Below, in pieces: positions 7,927 to 16,268 of a stretch of DNA of 64,000 nt. Below the pieces are notes generated by a model. That model made no database searches. It was given only the letters and a program-made list of their open reading frames with translations, and had not been told where the DNA came from. Source of the stretch: Arsenicibacter rosenii (GTDB lineage Bacteria; Bacteroidota; Bacteroidia; Cytophagales; Spirosomataceae). The stretch spans positions 37,332 through 101,331 of the forward strand of contig NZ_MORL01000021.1 in NCBI RefSeq assembly GCF_001870735.1. Reading direction: 5' to 3'. How positions within the stretch are numbered: the stretch's first letter is position 1; every line of letters begins with the position of its first letter. Both the position numbers and the translations under genes were made by a program.

Positions 7927-9993
7927 ATGTCGAAAAAAAAACAACCGGCAGCGCCCAAGCCAACGATACAGGCTGCACAAAGTAGCCGACCCACCAACAC
8001 GGGCGGGCGCGCGGTTACGCCGACCCCAACACCGCCAAGACCAGTCTCCCGACCACAAATAAGTTCGAACCGGTCAAATCGCTCTGCTTCTACATCGGTT
8101 GATTTACCCATCGAAAGCAGACCGGTGACGTGGTGGCCTCCATTACTTCTGGCAATCGTCGGTTTTGTTCTCTACATTAATACTTTTGGGCATGGCTACG
8201 CGCTTGACGATATCGCGGCTATTAGCCAGAACTTATTCGTAAAATCAGGACTAAAAGGGATTCCGGACCTGTTACGTACCGAATTCTGGCACTTCAGCAA
8301 TATCTCTCTGGGTTATTATCGTCCGCTATCCCTGATTACGTTTGCTATTGAGCAAGAGTATTTCAAGGATAATCCGGGGATTAGCCATCAGATAAATACG
8401 GGCTTGTATGCCCTGACAGGTCTGGTAATCGGCGTGTTGCTGCAAAAGTGGCTGGTATCACCCAAATCGTCAAACGTTAACAGCTCAAAGCGTCAGTCAG
8501 ACGTACTGATGGCATTCCTGATCGGTCTGATCTTCATGGCACATCCGATCCATACCGAGATTGTGGCCAACATCAAAGGCCGTGACGAAGTACTTAGCTT
8601 CCTGTTTATTTCCCTGATGTTGCTGGCACACTTCCGGTACCTGGAAACCAAACAGTGGGGCTGGATTGTCGCTGCCGGTATTTCCCTATACCTGGCCTTC
8701 CTGTCAAAAGAATCATCTATCGTGAGTCTGGGCCTGATTCCGGCTCAGCAATACTGGTTTGCCCGTCGTAACATCATTCAGTCACTGGCTGGCTTATGGC
8801 CATTCCTGATTGTGGCGGCGTTGTTTTTCTACCAGAAAAAAGTCATGATCGGTACACTGAGTGGTACGCCGCCGGTCGACTGGGCTAACTACCCGTATGC
8901 TATTGAGAAAACACAGGGTGCGACAACCTTTAAGTTTCTGATGTATTATCTCAAACTGCTGGTGCTGCCGCATCCGCTGGTATATGACTATTCATACAAC
9001 GTTATTCCGTCGGGCCGTGGTGGTGATATTCTGGTATGGTTAGGCTTTCTGTCATTCCTGGCGCTGGTATGGCTGGCGTGGAAAGGGTTTATAAAACGTA
9101 CGTTGTGGGGCTTCGGACTTTACTGGTTCTTCGTAACGATGGCACCTGGTTTAGGCTTTATCTTTATGCGGGGTGGTATCCTGGCCGAACGTTTCCTGTA
9201 TGCGGCTGTCATGGGCTTTGCCTTTGTGGCCGTGTGGGGTTTGCAAAAGCTGTTAGTGAAAGAGCAATCAACCAGTGAAGAGGTAGCCAAAAAACCATTC
9301 CTCGTACAATATGCACCCGTGATTGCCTTATTAGCGGTAGTTACGGGCCTGTATTCGTTCAAGACAGTAGAACGGAACCGCGACTGGAAAAACAACTTTG
9401 TGTTGTTTAATTCTGCTCTTCCATACGCACCAAGCAGCTGTCAGGTGCAGCGCCATGTGGCCAACGAATGGATCGAAAAAGGGGTGAAGGACCGCACGAA
9501 AATTGACTCGGTGGCCGCTATTGTAAACAACCAGGCTAAGCTGGACTCAGTTTTGAAACTGATGAAAGGCAAAACCAGAGATCAGGTGATCCGCCAGGCA
9601 CAGGCACTCGTTGACACAAACCAGAAACGGGCAAATCAACATGCACGCTGGGCGCTCGATCACCTGAAAGAAGCAACACAGATTTATCCGGGCTTTGGCG
9701 AAGCGTTCTTCTCAATGGCCTATGTCTTCCAGAGAATTACGCCTAACCGCGACTCGGCTGTTTATTACTACAAGCAAACAATCCGTGCTGCTAACGCTTA
9801 TGCTCCGGCATACAACAACCTTGGCGTAATTTATCAGAATGAGGGTAAAGTACAGCTTGCGTCGTACTATTATAACCGGTCGATGCAGGTTAATCCGGCT
9901 TATCAGGATGGTAAAAATAACCATGCTAATCTGAAGCGTCTGACAGGGGTGGACGTAACATTCCTGCCTGATTCGGTACTGGCGAAAAATTAA
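7927..9993 (+). CDS. GT-C-fold membrane glycosyltransferase-like protein with TPRs
   Basis: A 688-residue polytopic membrane protein resembling TMTC/DUF1736 proteins. Residues 1-60 are a Pro/Ser/Thr-rich cytoplasmic tail; transmembrane helices begin at ~70 (PPLLLAIVGFVLYINTF). The acidic HGYALDDIAAI motif after the first helix is the position of the catalytic Asp in GT-C mannosyltransferases such as PMT. The C-terminal 200 residues hold TPR repeats (FGEAFFSMAYVFQ; YAPAYNNLGVIYQNEGK; YYNRSMQVNP). A role in protein O-glycosylation is plausible, since Bacteroidota glycosylate secreted proteins, but the substrate is not known. It is monocistronic, ending in a good terminator. Confidence 0.88.
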   Translation: MSKKKQPAAPKPTIQAAQSSRPTNTGGRAVTPTPTPPRPVSRPQISSNRSNRSASTSVDLPIESRPVTWWPPLLLAIVGFVLYINTFGHGYALDDIAAISQNLFVKSGLKGIPDLLRTEFWHFSNISLGYYRPLSLITFAIEQEYFKDNPGISHQINTGLYALTGLVIGVLLQKWLVSPKSSNVNSSKRQSDVLMAFLIGLIFMAHPIHTEIVANIKGRDEVLSFLFISLMLLAHFRYLETKQWGWIVAAGISLYLAFLSKESSIVSLGLIPAQQYWFARRNIIQSLAGLWPFLIVAALFFYQKKVMIGTLSGTPPVDWANYPYAIEKTQGATTFKFLMYYLKLLVLPHPLVYDYSYNVIPSGRGGDILVWLGFLSFLALVWLAWKGFIKRTLWGFGLYWFFVTMAPGLGFIFMRGGILAERFLYAAVMGFAFVAVWGLQKLLVKEQSTSEEVAKKPFLVQYAPVIALLAVVTGLYSFKTVERNRDWKNNFVLFNSALPYAPSSCQVQRHVANEWIEKGVKDRTKIDSVAAIVNNQAKLDSVLKLMKGKTRDQVIRQAQALVDTNQKRANQHARWALDHLKEATQIYPGFGEAFFSMAYVFQRITPNRDSAVYYYKQTIRAANAYAPAYNNLGVIYQNEGKVQLASYYYNRSMQVNPAYQDGKNNHANLKRLTGVDVTFLPDSVLAKN

Positions 9994-10012
9994 TTAACAC
10001 GATTTTTATCGG

Positions 10013-10044
10013 AGCGCAACAGGCACCGCCTGTTGCGCTTTTTT
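10013..10044 (+). terminator. Intrinsic terminator
   Basis: Perfect 12-bp stem AGCGCAACAGGC (10013-10024) / GCCTGTTGCGCT (10028-10039), a 3-base loop and a run of six T. It ends the GT-C/TPR gene. Confidence 0.93.
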
Positions 10045-10136
10045 GCTATTACGAACATTTAATCATTTTTTTTGGTTAACCAACAATAATTGCCTGGAAG
10101 TGTTATATTTACGATGTACAGACATCCAGTCGGCCT

Positions 10137-11036
10137 ATGAAGAAAATCCTTTACTTTCTACTTTTGTCGGGATTCGCCTTGCCGGGACAGGGACAGAGTA
10201 CGTCAGATTATTTTCCGGCACAACAACGCCGGCATATTTACGAGAAACTAGTCGCTAAATATGCTCCGCGGACAGACGAGTGGTATATCGGTACGGAAGG
10301 CTTCATCCGTACGGACCGGAGCAGCATTACCAATACATTTGCAGGTATTCTTTCTCCCCGCAACGTAAATCAGGTTGGCTGGGGGCTACATATTGGCTAT
10401 ACGTATCGCCAGCAGTGGGGGGTCGAGGGCGGATTTGTCAGCTCGCCGGTCCATAACTCATTTGTCATTAACCGGCATCCTTTTCCAATTGCCTTACGTT
10501 ATGACAGTGACAAATTTAATTTTATGGTGCGTGGAAAGCGGATGCTGTTACCAACCAGCAAAGTCGGTCTCCGGTCTGGCCTTTGGTTAACTGCCGAAGC
10601 CTGGCTGATGCCTAATCGGGGGCGTTCGGTAGATCGCTTTCTGGTGGATGGCCTGCGTTACCGTGATTTTCAGACGTCGCCTGATACCGTTATCATTCGC
10701 AGCATGACGTCTACAAATCTTCGCCCGACGGCTACTGTTCAGGTTGGTCTGGAATACAATGCCCGGCTGAGCGATCAGTGGTATGTCAGCGTCTACGGCC
10801 GCAGAGCCTGGGGATTCGGTAATGCCGTAACTACCGATATGACCTATCTGGATAATGGTTGGTCTACCCAAACATCGATGGTAAAGGGCGATGGACAGGG
10901 ATACAGCTTCGGGGTTTCACTGCGCTTTGTATATGCCCAGCGCTATGCATCACTGAACAATATCTTTAAACTAAAAGGAAACAGTCCCCGTAAAAAGGGA
11001 ATCGCTCTCGTGGAAACGAAAAGCGAGGATTTATAA
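10137..11036 (+). CDS. Secreted beta-barrel-like outer membrane protein
   Basis: A 299-residue protein with a signal peptide (MKKILYFLLLSGFALPGQGQ) and many alternating amphipathic strands (GWGLHIGYTYRQQWGVEGGF, VQVGLEYNARLSDQWYVSVY, GYSFGVSLRFVYAQ), consistent with an outer-membrane barrel. I do not recognise a named family. The C-terminal ~30 residues are basic and polar, not the usual terminal aromatic, which suggests a short tail after the last strand. It is flanked by terminators on both sides, so it is a single-gene unit. Confidence 0.8.
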   Translation: MKKILYFLLLSGFALPGQGQSTSDYFPAQQRRHIYEKLVAKYAPRTDEWYIGTEGFIRTDRSSITNTFAGILSPRNVNQVGWGLHIGYTYRQQWGVEGGFVSSPVHNSFVINRHPFPIALRYDSDKFNFMVRGKRMLLPTSKVGLRSGLWLTAEAWLMPNRGRSVDRFLVDGLRYRDFQTSPDTVIIRSMTSTNLRPTATVQVGLEYNARLSDQWYVSVYGRRAWGFGNAVTTDMTYLDNGWSTQTSMVKGDGQGYSFGVSLRFVYAQRYASLNNIFKLKGNSPRKKGIALVETKSEDL

Positions 11037-11052
11037 CGGAGTATAGCTTAAC

Positions 11053-11097
11053 AAAAAGTAAGGCGACACAACCATTAGTTGTGCCGCCTTACTTTTT
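11053..11097. terminator. Bidirectional intrinsic terminator
   Basis: A 20-bp stem (11053-11072 with 11078-11097, one A/C mismatch) around a 5-base loop; AAAAAGTAAGGCG on one side and CGCCTTACTTTTT on the other give T-runs in both directions. It serves the barrel gene and the convergent DUF5694-like gene. Confidence 0.92.
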
Positions 11098-12163
11098 ATT
11101 GATTATTGAGTGATTTAACCGTCACATTGGGCATAGCGGCCAGAATGTCAAGCATGATCCGGCGGTGATTGGCCCCCACAGCCACGACCACCCGTTTGGC
11201 TCCGGCTTCGCGTGCCCGGTTTACGATATTCCGGCACATTCCTTCGTTGCGGAGCTGCCAGAAATGCAGCATCTCACTTACCTCTTTGGCCGGGTAGCCG
11301 GGGATATCCAGCATGTATTTACCACCGTAAAAGTTGGCAAGGTGCAGAAACTCGTCGCCTTCAGCAGAGTTCAGGAAGGCGGTCAATTTACCTTGCTTCC
11401 CGATTTCCGTTTCCTTTTTGTCGAGCTCCAGATAGCGCCCCATCATCTTTTTATAGCCAAGAACGGTTGCGCCGGCGGTGTCCAGAGACGTCAGGCTTTT
11501 TTCAAATTGGCGGAAGAGGGAATTCGATTTATCCCATGCTTTGTCCCACGGCGTATTGTAGGTCTGGCAATCCATCGGTGTCATTTTCTGTACGCCCAGC
11601 TGCCGGGCTGCCGGATAAAAGATGGTTGTGTACTCACTGTTTGCACGCAGGCCAAGATTTTTGAGTGAATCAACGGGCCCCAGTATCTTGTTGCAGGCTG
11701 CCAGTTCTTCGGGGCCAAGGACAGGCTTTGCTTTATGGATCAGATAGAGCTGGTAATTGGCATTGCTGAAGTCATGTTTGTAGAACAGGGCGTGGGCCAG
11801 CTTCATCCGGTCCTGATGAAAATTGGGGTGTTTGGCCAGCACCGCATATTGTTTCCGGATAAAGGCATCGAGATTTTTCGGAGCCGGATAACCCGCCTTT
11901 TTCAGGTTGTTCATGATTTTGTCGATGCCTTTCTGGTTCCAGTAGTCGGTCAGAACGTCGTAGTCGGCAGGTGACAGGCTTTCTGAGAAAATAAGGTCTG
12001 GCTTATAGGCTACCACGGTTGAAATGACGGGCTCAAATTTTTCGTACTGCGTGTAGTAATTATGCGATGTCCCGATCAGAAACACTTCCACAGGTTGGGC
12101 AGACTGGGCAAACGAGAGCAAGGTAGAGGTGGCCAGGAGTAAGGTTGTAATGAGCGTTTTCAT
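11096..12163 (-). CDS. Secreted DUF5694-like protein (TraB/Tiki-type fold)
   Basis: A 355-residue protein with a signal peptide (MKTLITTLLLATSTLLSFAQ). The mature protein opens with VEVFLIGTSHNYY and ends with GAKRVVVAVGANHRRIMLDIL. A conserved GxSH near the N-terminus with a GxxH near the C-terminus is the pattern of the TraB/Tiki/EreA superfamily, and I place it with the DUF5694-type members from memory. In this superfamily some members are metalloproteases and some esterases; catalysis here is not shown. A striking inverted repeat lies upstream at 12238-12347. Confidence 0.8.
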   Translation of the reverse strand: MKTLITTLLLATSTLLSFAQSAQPVEVFLIGTSHNYYTQYEKFEPVISTVVAYKPDLIFSESLSPADYDVLTDYWNQKGIDKIMNNLKKAGYPAPKNLDAFIRKQYAVLAKHPNFHQDRMKLAHALFYKHDFSNANYQLYLIHKAKPVLGPEELAACNKILGPVDSLKNLGLRANSEYTTIFYPAARQLGVQKMTPMDCQTYNTPWDKAWDKSNSLFRQFEKSLTSLDTAGATVLGYKKMMGRYLELDKKETEIGKQGKLTAFLNSAEGDEFLHLANFYGGKYMLDIPGYPAKEVSEMLHFWQLRNEGMCRNIVNRAREAGAKRVVVAVGANHRRIMLDILAAMPNVTVKSLNNQ

Positions 12164-12237
12164 GGTCGTTGCGTTTTGTGCGTTGTGAGTTGATGGTGTA
12201 AAGTTGCACCCGCCTGATCACCTTCCACGAATCAATT

Positions 12238-12347
12238 CGACCAACCTGCCCGTCATGTCGGCTAACCCGTCAATAAAACGACCAACGCCCGGAAACAGGT
12301 AGTACCTGCTAACCGGGCGTTGGTCGGTAAAATAGGGGTGTTGGTCG
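12238..12347. repeat. Nested inverted repeat, four CGACCAAC copies
   Basis: Two copies of CGACCAAC (12238, 12279) face two inverted copies GTTGGTCG (12319, 12340). The inner pair belongs to a 13-bp perfect arm (12280-12292 with 12313-12325) and the loop itself holds a small hairpin CAGGT-AGT-ACCTG (12296-12308). It lies in the 250-base gap between the DUF5694-like gene and the leu operon end; it could be an operator for the former or a terminator for the latter. Confidence 0.7.
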
Positions 12348-12413
12348 GAGATACGCTGTATCTCCCTTCCCCTGATTTCAGCGCAAGGGATAGATATGGG
12401 ATAAAAAAATCAC

Positions 12414-13934
12414 TTAAATAGCCAGCAGGTTCAGCATTTTCTGCGTGGCTTTAATGGCCGATACGGTCTGATCGGAGTCGAGACCGCGCGTTTTTACCTC
12501 CTTGTCGTTTATGCTCCAGGTAATAATTGTCTCGCAGAGTGCGTCGGTTTTACCCCCTGGCGGAATCCGGACGGTATAGTCAGTCAGCATCGGCAAGGGC
12601 ATTTTCAGCCGCTGGTAGATTTTTTTCAGCGCATTCATAAACGCATCGTACTGACCGTCGCCCTGCGCGTTTTCTTCATAAAGCTGTCCTTTAATCTGTA
12701 CCTGCAACGTAGCGGACGGCCGCAGCCCTTTTGAGTGGGTCAACACATAATTGACAACCACTACTTTTTCTTCGATCGAGTTGCTGTCGAGAATGTCGGA
12801 AATGATGTACGGCAGGTCCTCCCGCGTTACCATTTCCTTACGGTCGCCGAGCTCGATAATCCGTTGCGTTACCTTTTTCAGGTCGGCCGCAGACAGCTTA
12901 ATGCCCAGTTCCTGTAAGTTCTTCTCAATGTTGGCCTTACCGGATGTTTTGCCCAGCGCATACTTACGCGTCCGGCCGAAGCGTTCCGGCATCAGATCAT
13001 TGAAGTAGAGGTTGTTTTTGTTGTCGCCGTCAGCATGAATACCAGCTGTCTGGGTAAAGACATTTTCGCCGACAACCGGTTTATTGGCCGGAATCCGGAA
13101 ACCGGTAAAGGTTTCGACCAGTTTGCTGACCGAATAAAGCGATGTTTCAACAACCGACGTTTTCACCTCCGGCATAAAATCGTTCAGAGCCGCAATCGCC
13201 GAGGCCAGCGGGGCGTTACCTGCCCGTTCGCCCATGCCGTTGACCGTCAGATGCAGGCCATTGGCGCCTGCCCGGACCGCTTCCATGACATTGGCAATGC
13301 TCAGGTCGTAGTCGTTGTGGGCATGAAAATCGAAATGGCTGTTCGGATACCGGTCAACGATTGATTTAATGAAGGTATACGTCTCATGCGGCGTCAGAAC
13401 TCCCAGCGTATCGGGCAGTAAAACACGGTCGACCGGTTGCCGGGTCAGAAAATCCAGGAACTGAAAAACGTAATCGGGTGAATTCCGCATACCGTTGCTC
13501 CAGTCTTCCAGATACACGTTGCAACGGATATCCTTCGAGCGGGCCAGGCTAATGACCTGTTCAATCTCCCGGAAGTGTTGTTCCGGCGTTTTCTTCAGCT
13601 GATGGATCAGGTGATTCATCGAGCCTTTAGTGAGCAGGTTCATCACCTTGGCTCCGGCATCGATCATCCAGTTAACGGAGGTGTCGCCATCAACAAAGGT
13701 CAGGACTTCAATCTTGTCAATGCAGCCGTTTTCCTGTGCCCAACGGGTAATTTTCTTCACCGCCTGAAATTCGCCGTCCGACACACGGGCAGAGGCAACT
13801 TCCAGCCGGTCCACTTTCACTTCCTTCAGCAGCAATTGGGCAATTGTCAGCTTCTCAGAAGCAGAAAAAGACACCCCCGAGGTTTGTTCACCATCGCGGA
13901 GTGTCGTATCCATAATTTCGATAAGACGACTCAT
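12414..13934 (-). CDS. 2-isopropylmalate / citramalate synthase family protein
   Basis: A DRE-TIM metallolyase of 506 residues. The catalytic segment is MDTTLRDGEQTSGV at residue ~8, the metal-binding HAHND lies near residue 205, and NGMGERAGNAPL near 230. Residues ~360-506 form the C-terminal LeuA-type allosteric dimer domain. It condenses acetyl-CoA with 2-ketoisovalerate (leucine pathway) or with pyruvate (isoleucine via citramalate); the sequence alone does not decide. I chose the ATG at 13934: the longer frame to 13988 only reads a low-complexity hairpin spacer. It is the third gene of a leuC-leuD operon. Confidence 0.92.
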   Translation of the reverse strand: MSRLIEIMDTTLRDGEQTSGVSFSASEKLTIAQLLLKEVKVDRLEVASARVSDGEFQAVKKITRWAQENGCIDKIEVLTFVDGDTSVNWMIDAGAKVMNLLTKGSMNHLIHQLKKTPEQHFREIEQVISLARSKDIRCNVYLEDWSNGMRNSPDYVFQFLDFLTRQPVDRVLLPDTLGVLTPHETYTFIKSIVDRYPNSHFDFHAHNDYDLSIANVMEAVRAGANGLHLTVNGMGERAGNAPLASAIAALNDFMPEVKTSVVETSLYSVSKLVETFTGFRIPANKPVVGENVFTQTAGIHADGDNKNNLYFNDLMPERFGRTRKYALGKTSGKANIEKNLQELGIKLSAADLKKVTQRIIELGDRKEMVTREDLPYIISDILDSNSIEEKVVVVNYVLTHSKGLRPSATLQVQIKGQLYEENAQGDGQYDAFMNALKKIYQRLKMPLPMLTDYTVRIPPGGKTDALCETIITWSINDKEVKTRGLDSDQTVSAIKATQKMLNLLAI

Positions 13935-13939
13935 TAATA

Positions 13940-14016
13940 AAGAGCGAAAGAATGAAAGAGCAAAAGAGTGAAAGAAAGAAAAAGACACTCTTTCTCTCTT
14001 TCACTCTTTCGCTCTT
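13940..14016. repeat. Long purine/pyrimidine hairpin in leuD-synthase spacer
   Basis: Arms 13940-13970 (AAGAGCGAAAGAATGAAAGA...) and 13986-14016 pair over 31 positions with about 3 mismatches and a 15-base loop. One strand is nearly all purine. The hairpin fills the spacer completely, from the leuD stop codon to 5 bases before the next start. Confidence 0.85.
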
Positions 14017-14612
14017 TAGTACGGCCTTGCGGCTTCAAAAACAGCAATATCTTCCTTCAGTGACCGCAGGTAATCGATATCATCGAAACCATTGGTCATG
14101 TTGTGCTTTTTATAGCCATTGATCGCAAATGACTCCTGTTCGCCGGTTGGGACAATGGTGATCGTTTGCTCGGGGAGGTTCACTTCCAGTTCGGCCTTAG
14201 GGTCAGCTTCGATCGCAAGGAAAATTTTATCCAGAAACTCCGGGCTAACCTGTACCGGCAGAATGCCGATGTTCAGGGAGTTGTTTTTGAAAATATCGGC
14301 GAAAAAGCTCGATACGACGCAACGGAAGCCGTAATCATAGATGGCCCAGGCCGCATGTTCGCGGCTTGATCCGCTACCAAAGTTCTTACCGCCAACCAGA
14401 ATTTTACCGCTGTAGATCGGGTTATTCAGGATAAAATCTTCTTTTGGTGTTCCGTCGGCATTATAGCGCCAGTCCCGGAACAGATTGTCGCCAAAACCCT
14501 TACGCTCCGTTGCTTTCAGGAACCGCGCAGGAATAATCTGGTCAGTATCAACGTTTTCGATCGGCATCGGCACCGCCGAGCTTTTCAATATGGTGAATTT
14601 ATCGTAAGCCAT
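14016..14612 (-). CDS. leuD: 3-isopropylmalate dehydratase small subunit
   Basis: A 198-residue small subunit that completes the LeuCD aconitase-like enzyme, isomerising 2- to 3-isopropylmalate (or citramalate to methylmalate). Family landmarks are [12 protein letters not shown] near residue 20, [18 protein letters not shown] near 70 and the [18 protein letters not shown] segment, with substrate-recognition loop text between. I chose the ATG at 14612 (MAYDKFTIL); a longer frame to 14693 translates AT-rich spacer and is unlikely. It sits between leuC and the synthase gene, with spacers of 124 and 81 bases. Confidence 0.96.
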   Translation of the reverse strand: MAYDKFTILKSSAVPMPIENVDTDQIIPARFLKATERKGFGDNLFRDWRYNADGTPKEDFILNNPIYSGKILVGGKNFGSGSSREHAAWAIYDYGFRCVVSSFFADIFKNNSLNIGILPVQVSPEFLDKIFLAIEADPKAELEVNLPEQTITIVPTGEQESFAINGYKKHNMTNGFDDIDYLRSLKEDIAVFEAARPY

Positions 14613-14736
14613 GATAAAATGAATAATGAAAAATGTAGAATGAATAATGAGTAAGTAGAAGAATGATGAATGTATAAAGGGCGAACTAAGCAACAGCTTG
14701 CTGACGAATTATACACGTATCATTTTACCTTGTCCA
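14613..14736. repeat. leuC-leuD spacer with AATGAATAATG repeats
   Basis: The 124-base spacer has repeated AATGAATAATG-type words (14628-14680), and its right end (14730-14742, TTGTCCATTATTC) is the complement of a 13-mer, GAATAATGGACAA, also found at 35890-35902. The two ends are loosely inverted (AATAATG against CATTATT). No gene or clear terminator is seen. Confidence 0.55.
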
Positions 14737-16143
14737 TTATTCGGCAATCAGTTCCCGCGGGTCTGTAACGACACCTGTAACGGCAGCGGCGGCCGCGACC
14801 AGCGGACTAGCCAGGAGCGTACGGGCGCCAGGGCCCTGACGACCTTCGAAGTTCCGGTTTGAGGTACTTACCGCATACTTACCGGCCGGAATTTTGTCAT
14901 CATTCATGGCCAGACACGCCGAACAACCCGGCTGACGCAGCTGGAAACCGGCGTCAGTCAGAATATCCAGAATGCCTTCTTCTTTAATCTGTGCTTCAAC
15001 AATGTGCGAGCCAGGCACGAGCCATGCCGTTACGTTATCGGCTTTCTTACGGCCTTTTACGATAGAGGCAAAGGCGCGGAAGTCTTCGATCCGGCCGTTG
15101 GTGCAGCTGCCGAGGAATACGTAGTCGATTGGTTTGCCAATGATCGAGTCATTTTCAGCAAAGCCCATGTAGCTCAGTGACTTGGCATATGAGGCCGCGC
15201 CGTCGAGAACCTGGCTGGCGGTTGGGATATGGTTGGTAATACCCGTACCCAGCCCCGGGTTGGTTCCGTAGGTAATCTGAGGTTCAATGTTAGCCGCGTC
15301 GTAGACGTATTCGAGGTCGAATACCGCGCCGTCGTCGGTTTTCAGCGTCTGCCAGTAAGCAACGGCTTTGTCCCAGGCGTCGCCTTTCGGTGCCTGTTCG
15401 CGACCCTCAATGTAGGCCAGGGTTTTTTCGTCAGGAGCGACCATACCACCACGGGCGCCCATTTCGATACTCATATTACAAACGGTCATCCGCCCTTCCA
15501 TCGACAGGTTCCGGAATACATCCCCTGCAAATTCGATGAAGTAACCTGTCGCACCACTCGCCGAGATCTGCGAGATGATATAGAGCACCACGTCCTTGGC
15601 AACGACTCCTTTTTGTAGTGTGCCGTTCACGCTGATGCGCATTTTCTTTGGTTTCGGCTGCATAATACACTGCGAGGCCAATACCATTTCAACTTCTGAC
15701 GTACCAATACCAAAGGCAATGGCACCGAACGCTCCGTGTGTGGAGGTATGTGAGTCACCGCATACGATGGTCATGCCCGGCAGGGTAATGCCGTTTTCCG
15801 GCCCTACTACGTGAACGATACCGTTCTTCTGATGGCCCAGACCCCAGTGAGAGATGTTGTACTTAGCTGAATTTTTTTCCAGCGCGGCCAGCTGATTGGC
15901 CGAAAGCGGATCGGCTACCGGCAGGTGCTGGTTAATGGTCGGCGTATTGTGGTCAGCTGTGGCAAAAGTCCGCTCCGGATAAAGCACACCGATACCCCGG
16001 CTTTCAAGGCCAAGGAAGGCAACCGGGCTGGTAACTTCATGGATAAAGTGACGGTCGATGAACAGAACATCGGGTCCGTCCTCGATTTTCCGGACAACGT
16101 GTGCGTCCCACACTTTGTCGAAAAGGGTAGTTGGGTTACTCAT
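14737..16143 (-). CDS. leuC: 3-isopropylmalate dehydratase large subunit
   Basis: A 468-residue subunit carrying the [4Fe-4S] cluster of isopropylmalate isomerase. The cluster cysteines lie in [10 protein letters not shown] (~residue 345) and [11 protein letters not shown] (~405); [20 protein letters not shown] near 130 is the aconitase-family signature. I chose the ATG at 16143 ([16 protein letters not shown]), typical of LeuC; the frame to 16173 adds ten unsupported residues. It is the first gene of the minus-strand operon leuC-leuD-synthase. No leuB or ilv gene is in the window. Confidence 0.97.
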   Translation of the reverse strand: MSNPTTLFDKVWDAHVVRKIEDGPDVLFIDRHFIHEVTSPVAFLGLESRGIGVLYPERTFATADHNTPTINQHLPVADPLSANQLAALEKNSAKYNISHWGLGHQKNGIVHVVGPENGITLPGMTIVCGDSHTSTHGAFGAIAFGIGTSEVEMVLASQCIMQPKPKKMRISVNGTLQKGVVAKDVVLYIISQISASGATGYFIEFAGDVFRNLSMEGRMTVCNMSIEMGARGGMVAPDEKTLAYIEGREQAPKGDAWDKAVAYWQTLKTDDGAVFDLEYVYDAANIEPQITYGTNPGLGTGITNHIPTASQVLDGAASYAKSLSYMGFAENDSIIGKPIDYVFLGSCTNGRIEDFRAFASIVKGRKKADNVTAWLVPGSHIVEAQIKEEGILDILTDAGFQLRQPGCSACLAMNDDKIPAGKYAVSTSNRNFEGRQGPGARTLLASPLVAAAAAVTGVVTDPRELIAE

Positions 16144-16268
16144 AGCGATCGGCAAATAATTCGTATAGGGCAAAGGTCAGAATTAATTGGACAATCGGCA
16201 TCACGGTACGCGTTCAGTAAATAGCGATTTTGGTTCAAGAGTAATATTTGAGAGGGAAACGGTATTGC

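Noticed and set aside
13935..13988. A longer start for the leu synthase
   Set aside because: The added 18 residues come from the low-complexity hairpin spacer; the ATG at 13934 precedes the conserved N-terminus.
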